Positions 9,501-17,682 are shown, numbered from the stretch's first letter. The stretch is 64,000 bases of DNA from Halothiobacillus sp045689735 (GCF_045689735.1 NZ_CP142685.1:248001-312000); one strand, 5' to 3'. A program made the numbers and translations. The notes: generated by a model not told the origin, from the letters alone.

Positions 9501-9864
9501 TGCCGTGGCCGTCGGCTTCATCGCCCTGGCCGGGGTGGCAGCGGAATTCGGGGTGGTGATGCTGCTCTATCTCGATCACGCTATCGCGCGCCGCCAGGCC
9601 GACGGGCGGCTCAACACCCGATCGGATCTTGCGGCCGCCCTGCGCGAAGGGGCGGTTCTGCGGGTGCGTCCCAAAGCCATGACCGTGGCGGTGATTCTGG
9701 CCGGGCTGATTCCGATTCTGATCGGCCACGGCACCGGCTCGGAAGTGATGAGCCGGATTGCCGCCCCGATGATCGGCGGCATGATCACCGCGCCGCTGCT
9801 GTCGATGTTCCTGCTACCGACCGCCTACTGGCTTTGGTACCGAAGGCGGTTGTCAGCGGCGTGA
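6592..9864 (+). CDS. cusA: Heavy-metal RND efflux permease (CusA/CzcA family)
   Basis: The 1090-residue inner-membrane pump has the RND layout: TM1 near residues 14-30, a large periplasmic loop, TM2-6, a second loop, and TM8-12. HME-RND signatures include DAIPDLSDTQVIIKTAYPGQ and GAMVDAAIVLIENLHRH. GRAQTATDPAPMTMIETTIQ and TRIDMQTTG match the CusA regions that hold copper/silver-binding methionines in E. coli (from memory). Proton-driven extrusion of Cu(I)/Ag(I) is the likely role. It starts 9 bases after the adaptor gene. Its last ~100 bases recur as a fragment at 11185-11286. Confidence 0.93.
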   Translation: MLNHLIDLSIRNRVLVLLLSAILAVVGWFAWQATPLDAIPDLSDTQVIIKTAYPGQSPQVVQDQVTYPLTTALLGVPGSTAVRGFSFYGDSYVYVTFRDGTNLYWARSRVLEYLNQAAASLPAGVSPQLGPDATGVGWVYEYALTDPTGKHDLESLTTLQNWFLKFQLQSVPGVAEVATVGGMVREYQIVVDPNRLRAFGISLDTLRKAVAEANREVGGGVVELGGAEYMVTSRGYLHSVQDIEQVPVGVSKSGTPILVRDLGTVRLGPAPRRGVADLDGKGEVVGGIIVMRQGENARAVITAVKQKLAHLKPSLPAGVEIVPVYDRSGVIDRAVENLQHKLLEEFLVVALVCIVFLWHWRSALVAIISLPLGVLTAFIVMHAQGINANIMSLGGIAIAIGAMVDAAIVLIENLHRHLAQWQEQQGEPPQGEAHWRLVAESAREVGPALFFSLLIITLSFLPVFTLQAQEGRMFAPLAFTKTYAMAAAAGLAVTLVPVLMGYFIRGRIAPEERNPLNRWLIAGYRPLLNAALRWPKGVLALALVAVLTGVLPLAGVGGYLAPLGWVGTSAWQLRVASWQQQAEHGWQRVFAGWPHLAALGRGLGREFMPTLDEGDLLYMPTTSPGLSIGEARLLLQQVDALIASEPVVKSVFGKVGRAQTATDPAPMTMIETTIQLKPRSEWPAGWTLHTLIEHLNAKIQFPNLNNAWVMPIKTRIDMQTTGIQTPIGAKITGPDLSEINRIGEAVAAVLQTLPGTRTAYAEQTTGGRYIEIVPDRLKAARFGLNVGQVQDLISSAVGGVEITQTVEGLARFPVSIRYPRADRDSVAKLEQLPMVTPAGATVALGEIARIAITDGPPMIRSEDGRPAGFVFVTTQGIDLAQYVEAARRAIEAKVKLPPGYAIGWAGQYQYLQRASERLAQVVPLTLAIIFILLYLIFREIGKALLIMFTLPFALVGGFWLLWALGFEWSIAVAVGFIALAGVAAEFGVVMLLYLDHAIARRQADGRLNTRSDLAAALREGAVLRVRPKAMTVAVILAGLIPILIGHGTGSEVMSRIAAPMIGGMITAPLLSMFLLPTAYWLWYRRRLSAA

Positions 9865-10270
9865 GACGCGAGCCAGCTATGCTGGAAACCTGATTCACGC
9901 CGTTTTCCTCAGGGAAACTTCTGAATAAATTCATCCGTGGGTTTATTCAGTAAACCCTGTCGCGGCGGGCTGACGCCCGCTTCGCGCCATTGACTACCTG
10001 TTGCTCTTGAATGCAATAGGAAACTTGGTTTGAATGGGGCGCATGGCATCCCGCATGCCGTTCTACTTGAACTGGTTGATAGATAAACAAGTTCACCTTG
10101 AAGGCGAAATCAAAAAACTGGTGAGTCTTTGCCTCCCAAGTCCTCACTGAGGAATTAAATCAACGCGAAAGTGATTTAGTTGCGATTTATCGCACCCTCA
10201 GGCTCCACAAAGTTCCTATGAACGGGATCACCCCCCCTGTTATACTCGGCTCTGGCGACTGTCAATTACC
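9865..10270. other. Gene-poor stretch between cusA and the dedA gene
   Basis: I see no convincing gene. A 9-base inverted repeat lies at 9921-9950 (listed separately) and a GCGGGC/GCCCGC hairpin at 9965-9980. The base composition is richer in A+T than the neighbouring genes. Short open frames on the minus strand (for example 9947-10147) have no recognisable features. The stretch looks like decayed accessory DNA. Confidence 0.5.
9921..9950. repeat. CTGAATAAA / TTTATTCAG palindrome, copy 1 (upstream of dedA)
   Basis: CTGAATAAA at 9921-9929 is inverted as TTTATTCAG at 9942-9950. The same nine-base arms recur at 11030-11059, so the two palindromes bracket the dedA gene. They could be element ends or repeated intergenic hairpins. 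Neither copy is followed by a T run of terminator type. Confidence 0.6.
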
Positions 10271-10381
10271 ATGCTACTTCAAATCCTGCTTATTCTCAGC
10301 TTCTTCATCTATAGCCAAGGCGGAAGACCATTAGTAATGAAAAAGACAACACCTTTAAATCGCCGTTTACGCTCGAAATAA
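10271..10381 (+). CDS. Possible 36-residue hydrophobic/basic peptide ahead of dedA
   Basis: A small open frame starting ATG at 10271 encodes a hydrophobic first half (MLLQILLILSFFIYSQ) and a basic second half ending in RRLRSK. Its stop lies 16 bases before the dedA start, so it could be a leader peptide or a small membrane protein. A TATACT -10-like box at 10241-10246 lies upstream, without a good -35. Nothing else supports expression, so this is a tentative call. Confidence 0.25.
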   Translation: MLLQILLILSFFIYSQGGRPLVMKKTTPLNRRLRSK

Positions 10382-10397
10382 CAAGGATCTTACTGTT

Positions 10398-11033
10398 TTG
10401 CTACAGGCATTATTAGATTTTATTCTGCATCTGGATCGCCATCTGATCCAGTTACTGGCCGATTATGGCTCATGGACTTATGGCATTCTATTCCTGATTG
10501 TGCTTATGGAAACGGGTTTGGTGGTCACTCCATTTTTACCCGGTGACTCGCTGCTGTTTGTGGCAGGTACACTGGCTGCAGGCGGCGGCATGGACATCTG
10601 GCTGCTATTCGGACTGCTGGCGAGCGCGGCGATTTTGGGGGATGCGCTGAATTTCTGGATCGGTCGACTGTTGGGTGAGCGAGCCTACAAACTGCCCGAT
10701 AACCGTTGGTTCAAGCAGGCATATTTAAGTAAAACTCATGATTTCTATGAGCGTCATGGTGGCAAAACGATCATTATTGCCCGCTTTATTCCCATTCTGC
10801 GCACTTTTGCACCCTTTGTGGCCGGGGTGGGACGCATGAGCTACCTGCGGTTTGCGGCATTCAATGTGGTCGGCGGCATTCTCTGGGTAGCCAGTTTTCT
10901 GGCGGCCGGTTATTTCTTCGGTAATATTCCGGCTGTAAAGCAGAATCTTACGCTGGTGATTTTTGGCATCATTATCCTGTCGACCATGCCTGGGATCCTC
11001 ACCTATTTACGGCATAAAACAGGAAAACGCTGA
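10398..11033 (+). CDS. DedA-family (SNARE-associated / VTT-domain) membrane protein
   Basis: The 211-residue protein has several hydrophobic segments and the DedA motifs METGLVVTPFLPGDSLLFVAG and FYERHGGKTIIIARFIPILR-TFAPFVAGVGRM. DedA proteins are inner-membrane proteins of the undecaprenyl-phosphate or lipid flippase type, with roles in envelope integrity. The start is TTG at 10398, with AAGGA at 10383-10387 upstream. The stop codon falls inside the downstream palindrome. Its AT-richer codon use and the bracketing palindromes suggest it arrived separately from its neighbours. Confidence 0.9.
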   Translation: MLQALLDFILHLDRHLIQLLADYGSWTYGILFLIVLMETGLVVTPFLPGDSLLFVAGTLAAGGGMDIWLLFGLLASAAILGDALNFWIGRLLGERAYKLPDNRWFKQAYLSKTHDFYERHGGKTIIIARFIPILRTFAPFVAGVGRMSYLRFAAFNVVGGILWVASFLAAGYFFGNIPAVKQNLTLVIFGIIILSTMPGILTYLRHKTGKR

Positions 11034-11060
11034 ATAAATCTATTCCTTGATTTATTCAGC
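11029..11060. repeat. GCTGAATAAATC palindrome, copy 2 (at the dedA stop)
   Basis: Perfect 12-base arms (11029-11040 and 11049-11060) are separated by an 8-base spacer. The dedA TGA lies inside the left arm. The inner nine bases repeat those at 9921-9950. It could serve as a weak terminator or RNA-stabilising hairpin, or be the abutted inverted ends of a lost element. Confidence 0.7.
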
Positions 11061-11118
11061 AAGATGGATCGTGGTCACGCCCGCGACGGCCTGCTAATGC
11101 ACGCTGAGATTCCAGAGC

Positions 11119-11174
11119 GCCGAGCCCGAAGCCGAGCAGCAGCAAGGCGCCCTGTGCCGCGCTCCCGGCGGATA
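11119..11174. repeat. 56-bp copy of an internal piece of the TauE/SafE gene
   Basis: Bases 11119-11174 match 12651-12706 with no difference that I could find. The source lies inside the TauE/SafE-family gene (minus strand) 1.5 kb further on. Outside these limits the similarity stops. About ten bases after it, the cusA-tail copy begins. Confidence 0.9.
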
Positions 11175-11184
11175 GTGTCCAGAC

Positions 11185-11286
11185 AGCCGGATTGCCGCCC
11201 CGATGATTGGCGGCATGATCACTGCGCCGCTGCTGTCGATGCTCCTGCTACCGACCGCCTACTGGCTTTGGTACCGAAGGCGGTTG
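11185..11286 (+). pseudogene. Fragment duplicating the 3' end of cusA
   Basis: Bases 11185-11286 align without gaps to cusA 9751-9852 with three substitutions (two synonymous, one Phe to Leu). Only the codons for the last transmembrane segment are present, with no start or upstream part, so it is a dead fragment. It is joined through a ~10-base filler to the TauE/SafE fragment and followed within 45 bases by the start of the endonuclease remnant. Confidence 0.85.
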
Positions 11287-11330
11287 CCATCGGCGGGTCA
11301 ACCGTGACGGTCACGGGAGCTTGTGGCAAG

Positions 11331-11820
11331 ATGCATCTCATGACCTGCCTGCCCGATGACATCCAGCAATTATATGAAGTGCATAATTTCCGCCACGCGG
11401 CAGAGATTATGTGCGCCAGTTGTCCGCATGAGCTGGAGGAACTGATGATGGCATTGCGCACATTCCGGCTGACGACAGCCGACATCCTCAAACCCGGCGG
11501 CAATGAATCGACCATTCCCCAGCGAGTTTCTGACCTGTTGTGCCCACACGGTTGGCTCGAAACCCGGATCAAGGGGGATTTGGTTATTCGAATGACTCGC
11601 CACGGCGAAACCACCCAAGAGAATGAACTCACCATTGAGGACTATTTGGACGGGCACAAGGTGGATTATGTGAAAAACCGGGTCGCCTTTGATCTCGAAT
11701 GGAACAGCAAGGACCTGGATGGGTAAGTTGTTGTACCGGATGCGGGCGAATCGAAATGGCGGTTGCCCGGTGCTCGTGCTGGGTATCACGCCGAAGCTGA
11801 TCGAGGATTGGGCTCCATGA
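11331..11820 (+). pseudogene. BglII-like type II restriction endonuclease with internal deletion
   Basis: From ATG 11331 (or 11340) the frame encodes MTCLPDDIQQLYEVHNFRHA and further, up to VKNRVAFDLEWNSKD, and stops at 11726. Another frame then gives MGKLLYRMRANRNGGCPVLV-LGITPKLIEDWAP, ending TGA at 11818-11820. Together these resemble the two ends of the BglII/BstYI endonuclease group. The DLE motif would be part of the catalytic site. The middle (an estimated 50-60 codons) is missing and the frame changes, so no active enzyme is expected. The end overlaps the methyltransferase ATG (ATGA), so this was once a coupled restriction-modification pair. The family call is from memory of motifs. 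Confidence 0.7.
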
Positions 11821-12490
11821 ATGAGTCGCATGTGCGGGAATCGGCTGCCGCCGAAGATTTGCGGGCGCGGTGCGCCGGTCAAACCTTTTCGACGGTACTT
11901 GCCGACCCGCCTTGGCAGTTCCAGAATCGCACCGGCAAGGTGGCGCCTGAGCACAAGCGCCTGAACCGCTATGGTACGATGACGCTTGATGAAATCAAGG
12001 CGTTACCTGTGGTCGAAGTGGTTGCTGATCCGGCGCATCTGTATCTTTGGGTGCCGAATGCACTCCTGCCGGAAGGACTGGCGGTCATGGCGGCCTGGGG
12101 GTTTCAATACAAGACAAACATCGTCTGGCACAAAGTACGCAAGGATGGCGAACCGGATGGGCGTGGGGTTGGTTTCTACTTCCGTAAAACCACGGAATTA
12201 TTGCTGTTTGGTGTGCGTGGCAAGCATGCCTGAACCCTCCCGCCGGGGCGGAGCCAGGTGAATATCCTCAAAACCATGAAGCGCGAGCATTCCCGCAAGC
12301 CGGATGAGCAGTATTCGTTGATTCAGTCCTGTAGCCCCGGCCCTTATCTCGAACTGTTTGCGCGCGGTGCTGGCCGGGCTGGACGGCCTGGGGGAACCAG
12401 GCCGAAGCCTATTCCCCGACCTGGGATACCTATGCCAATCACTCGCAACGCGCCGAGGCGGCTGTGGCTTTACGGTTGCCGGGGCTTTGA
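11817..12490 (+). pseudogene. MT-A70-family DNA adenine methyltransferase, inactivated
   Basis: From ATG 11817 the frame reads MNESHVRESAAAEDLRARCA and includes the DPPW catalytic motif in VLADPPWQFQNRTGK, then GTMTLDEIKALPV and NIVWHKVRKDGEPDGRGVGF. An in-frame TGA at 12231-12233 stands where the family usually has Arg (CGA to TGA). The same frame then continues with QVNILKTMKREHSRKPDEQY and SPGPYLELFARG. Near 12370 a one-base loss shifts it to WTAWGNQAEAYSPTWDTYAN, ending TGA at 12490. Two lesions make this a pseudogene. It would have protected DNA from the adjacent BglII-like enzyme. Confidence 0.85.
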
Positions 12491-12497
12491 TCACAAG

Positions 12498-13196
12498 TCA
12501 ACCGACCTGAATATTCCAGATGGCCGAGCCAATGGTGTAGAGGCCAAAGCCGGTCACTGCCGCGCCCGCCAGCCAGCGGACGGTGGGCTGCCGGGTGAAT
12601 GCGGCGATCTGGGCGGCAAAGGTGCCCATGGCCAACAGGTTGGGCAGCGTGCCGAGCCCGAAGCCGAGCAGCAGCAAGGCGCCCTGTGCCGCGCTCCCGG
12701 CGGATAACGCCCAGATCAACACGCTGTAGACCAGTCCGCAGGGCAGCCAGCCCCACACGAGGCCGAGGAGTAGTGCTTGCCGGGGCGTTTTCACCGGCAT
12801 GAAGCGACGGCCGATGGGTTCGATCCAGCGCCAGAGGCGGCTGCCCAGGCGTTCGATACGGGTGAGACCAAACCACCAGCCGCCGACATACAGCCCCATC
12901 AGCACCATAAAGCCCCCGGCGATAATGAGCAGGATGAGTTGGGTGTGTTGTAGCGGCACGAGGGATAGGCCGAGGCTGCCAATCAGCCCGGCCAGCGCCC
13001 CGGCCAGCACATAGGCGCTGATGCGGGCGAGGTTGTAGGCCAGCAGATAGGGGATGAGTTGGCTGAACCGTTCGCGCCGTTCGGCGGGTAGCCCAAAGGT
13101 CAGGGCGCCGACGATGCCGCCACACATGCCGATGCAATGAACGCCGCCGAAGAACCCCACCAGCAGCGCGGCAAAAAAACTCATATCGACCGGCAT
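12498..13196 (-). CDS. Sulfite exporter TauE/SafE-family membrane protein
   Basis: The 232-residue protein starts MPVDMSFFAALLVGFFGGVH and contains the HCIGMCGGIVGAL motif, several hydrophobic helices and LPCGLVYSVLIWALS. This subgroup (HxxGMCGG with LPCG) is often found near cytochrome cbb3 or copper-handling genes and may move copper or sulfur compounds; the substrate is unknown. ATG 13196 follows GGAG with good spacing. Longer in-frame extensions look non-coding. It diverges from hrpA. Fifty-six bases of it recur at 11119-11174. Confidence 0.85.
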   Translation of the reverse strand: MPVDMSFFAALLVGFFGGVHCIGMCGGIVGALTFGLPAERRERFSQLIPYLLAYNLARISAYVLAGALAGLIGSLGLSLVPLQHTQLILLIIAGGFMVLMGLYVGGWWFGLTRIERLGSRLWRWIEPIGRRFMPVKTPRQALLLGLVWGWLPCGLVYSVLIWALSAGSAAQGALLLLGFGLGTLPNLLAMGTFAAQIAAFTRQPTVRWLAGAAVTGFGLYTIGSAIWNIQVG

Positions 13197-13258
13197 GAAT
13201 CTGCTCCAGAATCGTTGGAAGGCTTGATTGTACCGGGCGGATCGCCAAAACTGCCGCC

Positions 13259-16200
13259 ATGAATGAAACCCCTGCCGTCCCCTCCTCGCCGAATGCGGCC
13301 GAAGTCCTCGCGTTTTTGCGCGCGCATCTGCCGGAATTGCCCTGGATCGACCAGCCCGCACTGTCCCGACGGCTGCAGACCGCGGAACGGGCGTTGGGGC
13401 GGGGCGAATCCATCGAGGAACCGCTTTCGGCGCTGGTGACGGCGTTCGAGCAGTCCGCCGCCCTGCTGTCTGCCCGGCGATCGGCGGCCTGTGTGATCGA
13501 GTATCCGCCGGCCTTGCCCGTCAGTGCCCACCCGGCGGAGATCAAGGCGTTGATCGCGCGGGAGCCGGTGGTCATCGTCGCCGGGGAGACGGGTTCCGGC
13601 AAAACCACGCAATTGCCGAAAATGCTGTTGGAGCTCGGTTTCGGGGTGAAAGGGCAGATCGGCCACACCCAGCCCCGGCGGATTGCGGCGCGCAATGTGG
13701 CCAGCCGCCTGGCGGAAGAGCTGCACGCCGAGGGTTCGGGGGTGGTCGGCTATAAAGTGCGCTTTGCCGATCAGACCCGGCCACAGTCGCGGGTGGTGGT
13801 GATGACCGATGGCATCCTGCTGGCCGAATTGCACCGCGATCCCGATTTGCTGCGTTATGACGCCTTGATTATCGACGAGGCGCACGAGCGCAGTTTGAAC
13901 ATCGATTTTCTGCTGGGTGTCGTGCGGCGGTTGCTGGATCGGCGACCGGAATTCCGGCTGGTGATTACCTCGGCTACCATCGATACCGATCGGTTCGCGG
14001 CGCATTTTGCCCGAGTGGATGCGCGTGGCGAGCGTCGTCCGGCACCCGTCGTCACCGTGCCGGGACGAAGCTTCCCGGTCGAGATTCGGTATCGTCCGCC
14101 CGCCGAATTATGGGCGAATGAAGAGGAGGGCGATCTGGCCGCGGCAGTGGCGGCAGTCGTGGAAGAGTGGGCGGCCGAACGACCTGCGGCGGCGGGCGGG
14201 GATGTGCTGGTGTTTTTGCCGGGGGAGCGGGAGATTCGCGAATGCGCCGACCGGCTTGCCCGACACGGTTTGCGGCATACCGAAATTCTGCCGCTCTATG
14301 CGCGGCTGTCGGCGGCGGAACAGCAAAAGGTGTTCGCGCCCCACACCGGGCGGCGCATCATTTTGAGTACCAATGTGGCCGAAACCTCGTTGACCGTGCC
14401 GGGGATCGTGTGTGTGATCGATGCCGGGCTGGCGCGGGTGGCGCGTTACAGCCCCCGTTCGCGGGTGCAGAAACTGGGCATCGAACCGATTTCGCAGGCG
14501 TCCGCCAATCAGCGCGCCGGCCGCTGTGGCCGGGTGGCGCCGGGGGTGTGTATCCGCTTGTATGCGGCCGAAGATTTTGCCGGTCGCCCCCAGTTCACCG
14601 ACCCGGAGATTCTGCGCACCAACCTCGCCTCGGTGGTGCTGCGGCTGATCGATCTGCGTTTGGGTGAGCCCGAATCCTTCCCATTTATCGAGCCGCCGGA
14701 TTCGCGTCAGTTGGCCGGAGCGCGGCGCCTGTTATTTGAACTCGGCGCGCTGGATGAGCGGCAGCGCATAACCGCGCTGGGGCGGCAGCTCGCCCGTTTG
14801 CCGATCGACCCCACACTCGGGCGCATGGTGCTGGCGGCGCTGGCGAAGGATGCGGCAACGGCGATCGATGTGCTGATCGTGGTGGCGTTTTTGTCGATCC
14901 AAGATCCCCGGGAACGACCAGCCGAGCAGGCACCGCGGGCCGACGAAGCCCATGCCCGGTTCCGGGTGGCCGACTCGGATTTCGCCAGTGTGCTGGCATT
15001 GTGGTCGGCCTGGCATGCGGTCGTTCGGCATGAAAGCCAGCGTCAGCGCCGCGCGTGGGCGAAGCAGCATTTCCTGTCCTACAACCGCCTGCTCGAATGG
15101 CACGATCTGTTCGGGCAATTGCGGCAGGCGGCGGATGAACTGGGCGCGCAGCGCCTGCCGGACCCGCCGCCGTTTGCGCCCGATCCCGCGCAGCCTGAGG
15201 CGCTCGATGCCCGGGTGGAGGCCCTGCATCAGGCGATGCTGCCGGGCTTGCTCGCGCACATCGCCCTGCGGGATGAAGCGAGCCGACACGATAAACACCC
15301 GCCGAAGGACAGCGCCGATGCCCGGGGTAAGAAGCAGCGCACGCCCACGGTGTACTTAGGCGCGAATCAACGCAAATTGCAGATTTTTCCGGGTTCCGCG
15401 CTGGCGAAAACGCAACCCAAGTGGTTGATGAGCGCAGAAATCGTCGAAACGGCGCGGGTATATGCCCGCATGAATGCCGCCATCAATCCGCGCTGGATCG
15501 AACCGCTCGCCGCGCATCTGACCACGCGCGAATACAGCGAGCCGCATTGGGATGCGTCCAGTGGCCGGGTGGTGGCCTTCGAAACGGTACGGCTGTTTGG
15601 TTTGCCGATCGTAACCAAGCGGCGGGTGGATTTTGGCCGGATCGATGCTCTGGCCGCACGGGAACTGTTCATCCGGGCGGCGCTGGTCGGCGGCGAAGTG
15701 CAGCAGACCTGGGATTTCCTGAAAAAAAACCAGGCGCTGATCGACGGGATCCGCGAGCTGGAGGCGCGCAACCGGCGGCCGGACTTATTGATTGACGACC
15801 AAACCCTGATGGATTTCTACCAGGCGCGTCTGCCAGCTGGCGTGTATGACGCGCTGACCCTGTCCCGTTGGTTGAAGACGGCGCCAGCCGATGCGCTCTT
15901 CATGACCGAAGCCGATGCACTCACCCGCGATCCGCTGGTGCGCGATCCGGCAGGATTTCCCGATCGGCTGACCATGGGCGCCTTGAGCCTGCCGCTGGCC
16001 TATCACTTCGCGCCGGGCAGCCCGGACGATGGGGTGACACTGCGGTTTCCACTGGCGGCACTCGCGCAGATCGATGCCGCGCGCGGCAGTTTTTTGATTC
16101 CCGGCTTGCTGCGGGAAAAGATCGAAGCCCTGATTCGCAGCCTGCCCAAGGCCGATCGGCGGCATTTCGTGCCCGCGCCCGAGTTTGCCGCAGCGGTGGC

Positions 16201-17356
16201 CGAAAGGGTCGTGCCGAGCGAAGGCGGGCTCACGGCGCAGGTGGCGAGCGTGCTTTCGCGCATGACCGGCCATCGCCTGGCTGAGGACGCCTTCGATGAA
16301 CGAAAGCTCGAACCGCACTTGCGGCTGCGGTATGCGGTGATCGATGAGGCGGGGCAGGAGACGGATGCGGATCGGGATCTCGCGGCGCTGATTGCTCGCC
16401 ATGCCGAGGCCGCAGAACGCGCATTTGCCGAACGCACCCGGCATCGGATCGAGCACGCGCAGTTCACCGGTTGGACGCTCGATGTGTTGCCGGAATCCTT
16501 GCCCGTCGAGGAATTGGGAGCGCGGCTCACCGCCTACCCGGCCTTGGTCGATCAGGGAGAGGCCGTGGCCGTACGGTTGCTCGATACCCCGGCGCGGGCG
16601 GCGTATGCCCATCGCGCGGGGGTCACGCGCCTCTTGTTGCTGGCCTTGCCGGAACTGGTGCGGCACCTGGGGCAAATGCTGAAACAGGATCGAACGCTGG
16701 ATGCCGCGCGGTTGCACTATGGCCAGTGGCCGGTGCGCCCCTTGCCCGAGTTCGGTCTGGTATTGCCCGCCCGACGGGATGCCGCGCTCGATTTTGAAGT
16801 GATCGCGCGCAGTGTGGCCGAATTGGCGGTGGATGAGCAGCCGTTGGTGCGCGATGCCGCGACCTTTGCCGAGCGGGTCGAGCGGTTGCGCCCGGCCTTG
16901 GCCGATGCCGTGATGGCGCGCGCCGAGGCCGTGCGGTTGCGCTGGGCGGCGCATCAAAAGTTGCGGCAGCAAATCAAAGGCCGGTTGCCGTTGTCGCATA
17001 TCGAAGCCGCCCGTGAGATTGCCGAGCAATGCGATGCGCTGTTCTATCCCGGCATGATCTGGTTCGGCAGCGCGGCGCTGTTTCAGGAACTGCCGCGCTA
17101 TCTCGCGGCGGCGGAAAAACGGTTGGAGAAGATCGATCGGCACCCCGAACGCGACCGGATGCTGCGCGTCGGTTTCATGCCGACTGCGGCGGCGGTCTAT
17201 CAGCGCTGGGCGGCGGTCGGCCGTTGTGGCACGGAGTTCCTGTGGCTGCAAACGATCCTCTGGATGCTGGAAGAGGCGCGGATTGCGCAGTTCGTGCAAG
17301 AGATGGCGCGTAAGGGCGCCCCCACCCTCAAAGACCTGAGCGAGGCATTGAAATGA
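13259..17356 (+). CDS. hrpA: ATP-dependent RNA helicase HrpA
   Basis: The 1365-residue DEAH-box helicase has Walker A GETGSGKTTQ from residue 109, DEAH at 206-209, the SAT motif near 238, and STNVAETSLTVPGI and QRAGRCGRVAPG in the second RecA domain. The long C-terminal half (helicase-associated, OB-fold and DUF3418-type region) is typical of HrpA, and the length suits the bacterial form. HrpA has been linked to mRNA processing and to rescue of stalled ribosomes. Its ATGA overlap with cutA suggests co-translation. Confidence 0.96.
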   Translation: MNETPAVPSSPNAAEVLAFLRAHLPELPWIDQPALSRRLQTAERALGRGESIEEPLSALVTAFEQSAALLSARRSAACVIEYPPALPVSAHPAEIKALIAREPVVIVAGETGSGKTTQLPKMLLELGFGVKGQIGHTQPRRIAARNVASRLAEELHAEGSGVVGYKVRFADQTRPQSRVVVMTDGILLAELHRDPDLLRYDALIIDEAHERSLNIDFLLGVVRRLLDRRPEFRLVITSATIDTDRFAAHFARVDARGERRPAPVVTVPGRSFPVEIRYRPPAELWANEEEGDLAAAVAAVVEEWAAERPAAAGGDVLVFLPGEREIRECADRLARHGLRHTEILPLYARLSAAEQQKVFAPHTGRRIILSTNVAETSLTVPGIVCVIDAGLARVARYSPRSRVQKLGIEPISQASANQRAGRCGRVAPGVCIRLYAAEDFAGRPQFTDPEILRTNLASVVLRLIDLRLGEPESFPFIEPPDSRQLAGARRLLFELGALDERQRITALGRQLARLPIDPTLGRMVLAALAKDAATAIDVLIVVAFLSIQDPRERPAEQAPRADEAHARFRVADSDFASVLALWSAWHAVVRHESQRQRRAWAKQHFLSYNRLLEWHDLFGQLRQAADELGAQRLPDPPPFAPDPAQPEALDARVEALHQAMLPGLLAHIALRDEASRHDKHPPKDSADARGKKQRTPTVYLGANQRKLQIFPGSALAKTQPKWLMSAEIVETARVYARMNAAINPRWIEPLAAHLTTREYSEPHWDASSGRVVAFETVRLFGLPIVTKRRVDFGRIDALAARELFIRAALVGGEVQQTWDFLKKNQALIDGIRELEARNRRPDLLIDDQTLMDFYQARLPAGVYDALTLSRWLKTAPADALFMTEADALTRDPLVRDPAGFPDRLTMGALSLPLAYHFAPGSPDDGVTLRFPLAALAQIDAARGSFLIPGLLREKIEALIRSLPKADRRHFVPAPEFAAAVAERVVPSEGGLTAQVASVLSRMTGHRLAEDAFDERKLEPHLRLRYAVIDEAGQETDADRDLAALIARHAEAAERAFAERTRHRIEHAQFTGWTLDVLPESLPVEELGARLTAYPALVDQGEAVAVRLLDTPARAAYAHRAGVTRLLLLALPELVRHLGQMLKQDRTLDAARLHYGQWPVRPLPEFGLVLPARRDAALDFEVIARSVAELAVDEQPLVRDAATFAERVERLRPALADAVMARAEAVRLRWAAHQKLRQQIKGRLPLSHIEAAREIAEQCDALFYPGMIWFGSAALFQELPRYLAAAEKRLEKIDRHPERDRMLRVGFMPTAAAVYQRWAAVGRCGTEFLWLQTILWMLEEARIAQFVQEMARKGAPTLKDLSEALK

Positions 17357-17682
17357 CATCGCGCGAATTGATTCTGTTGATGACCACCCTACCGGATACC
17401 GCCAGCGCCGAGCGCATCGCCGCAACGCTCGTCGAACAGAAACTCGCCGCCTGTGTGCAGATCCTGCCGCCGGGGCAATCGATTTATGAATGGGGCGGGC
17501 AGGTGACGCGCGCGGAAGAATGCCTGCTGCTGGTCAAAACGCTGCTGAGCCATCAGGAGCGCGCCGTGGCTGCCTTACTGGCCGCGCATCCGTATCAGTT
17601 GCCCGAGTTGATTGGCATGCGGCCAGACTATGTCTCGCCCGCTTATCAGGATTGGGTGGCGCAAACCCTGGCGGCGGTGTAA
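17353..17682 (+). CDS. cutA: CutA1 divalent-cation tolerance protein
   Basis: The 109-residue protein has the CutA fold signatures: LILLMTTLPDTASAERIA at the N-terminus, KLAACVQILPPGQSIYEWGG in the middle and YQLPELIGM near the end. CutA1 forms a stable cytosolic trimer; its exact role is unsettled despite the link to copper tolerance. Its ATG overlaps the hrpA stop (ATGA). Confidence 0.95.
   Translation: MTSRELILLMTTLPDTASAERIAATLVEQKLAACVQILPPGQSIYEWGGQVTRAEECLLLVKTLLSHQERAVAALLAAHPYQLPELIGMRPDYVSPAYQDWVAQTLAAV

Noticed and set aside
9947..10147. 66-codon minus-strand frame upstream of dedA
   Set aside because: No motif, no good ribosome site, and it overlaps a palindrome; not supported as a gene.
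11064..11330. Upstream extension of the endonuclease frame as a real N-terminus
   Set aside because: The extension translates the TauE/SafE and cusA fragments in foreign frames, so the start was placed at 11331/11340.
15785..17425. 546-codon minus-strand frame opposite hrpA
   Set aside because: The composition (Arg, Gln, Pro, His) is typical of an antisense shadow, and hrpA is well supported across the whole region.
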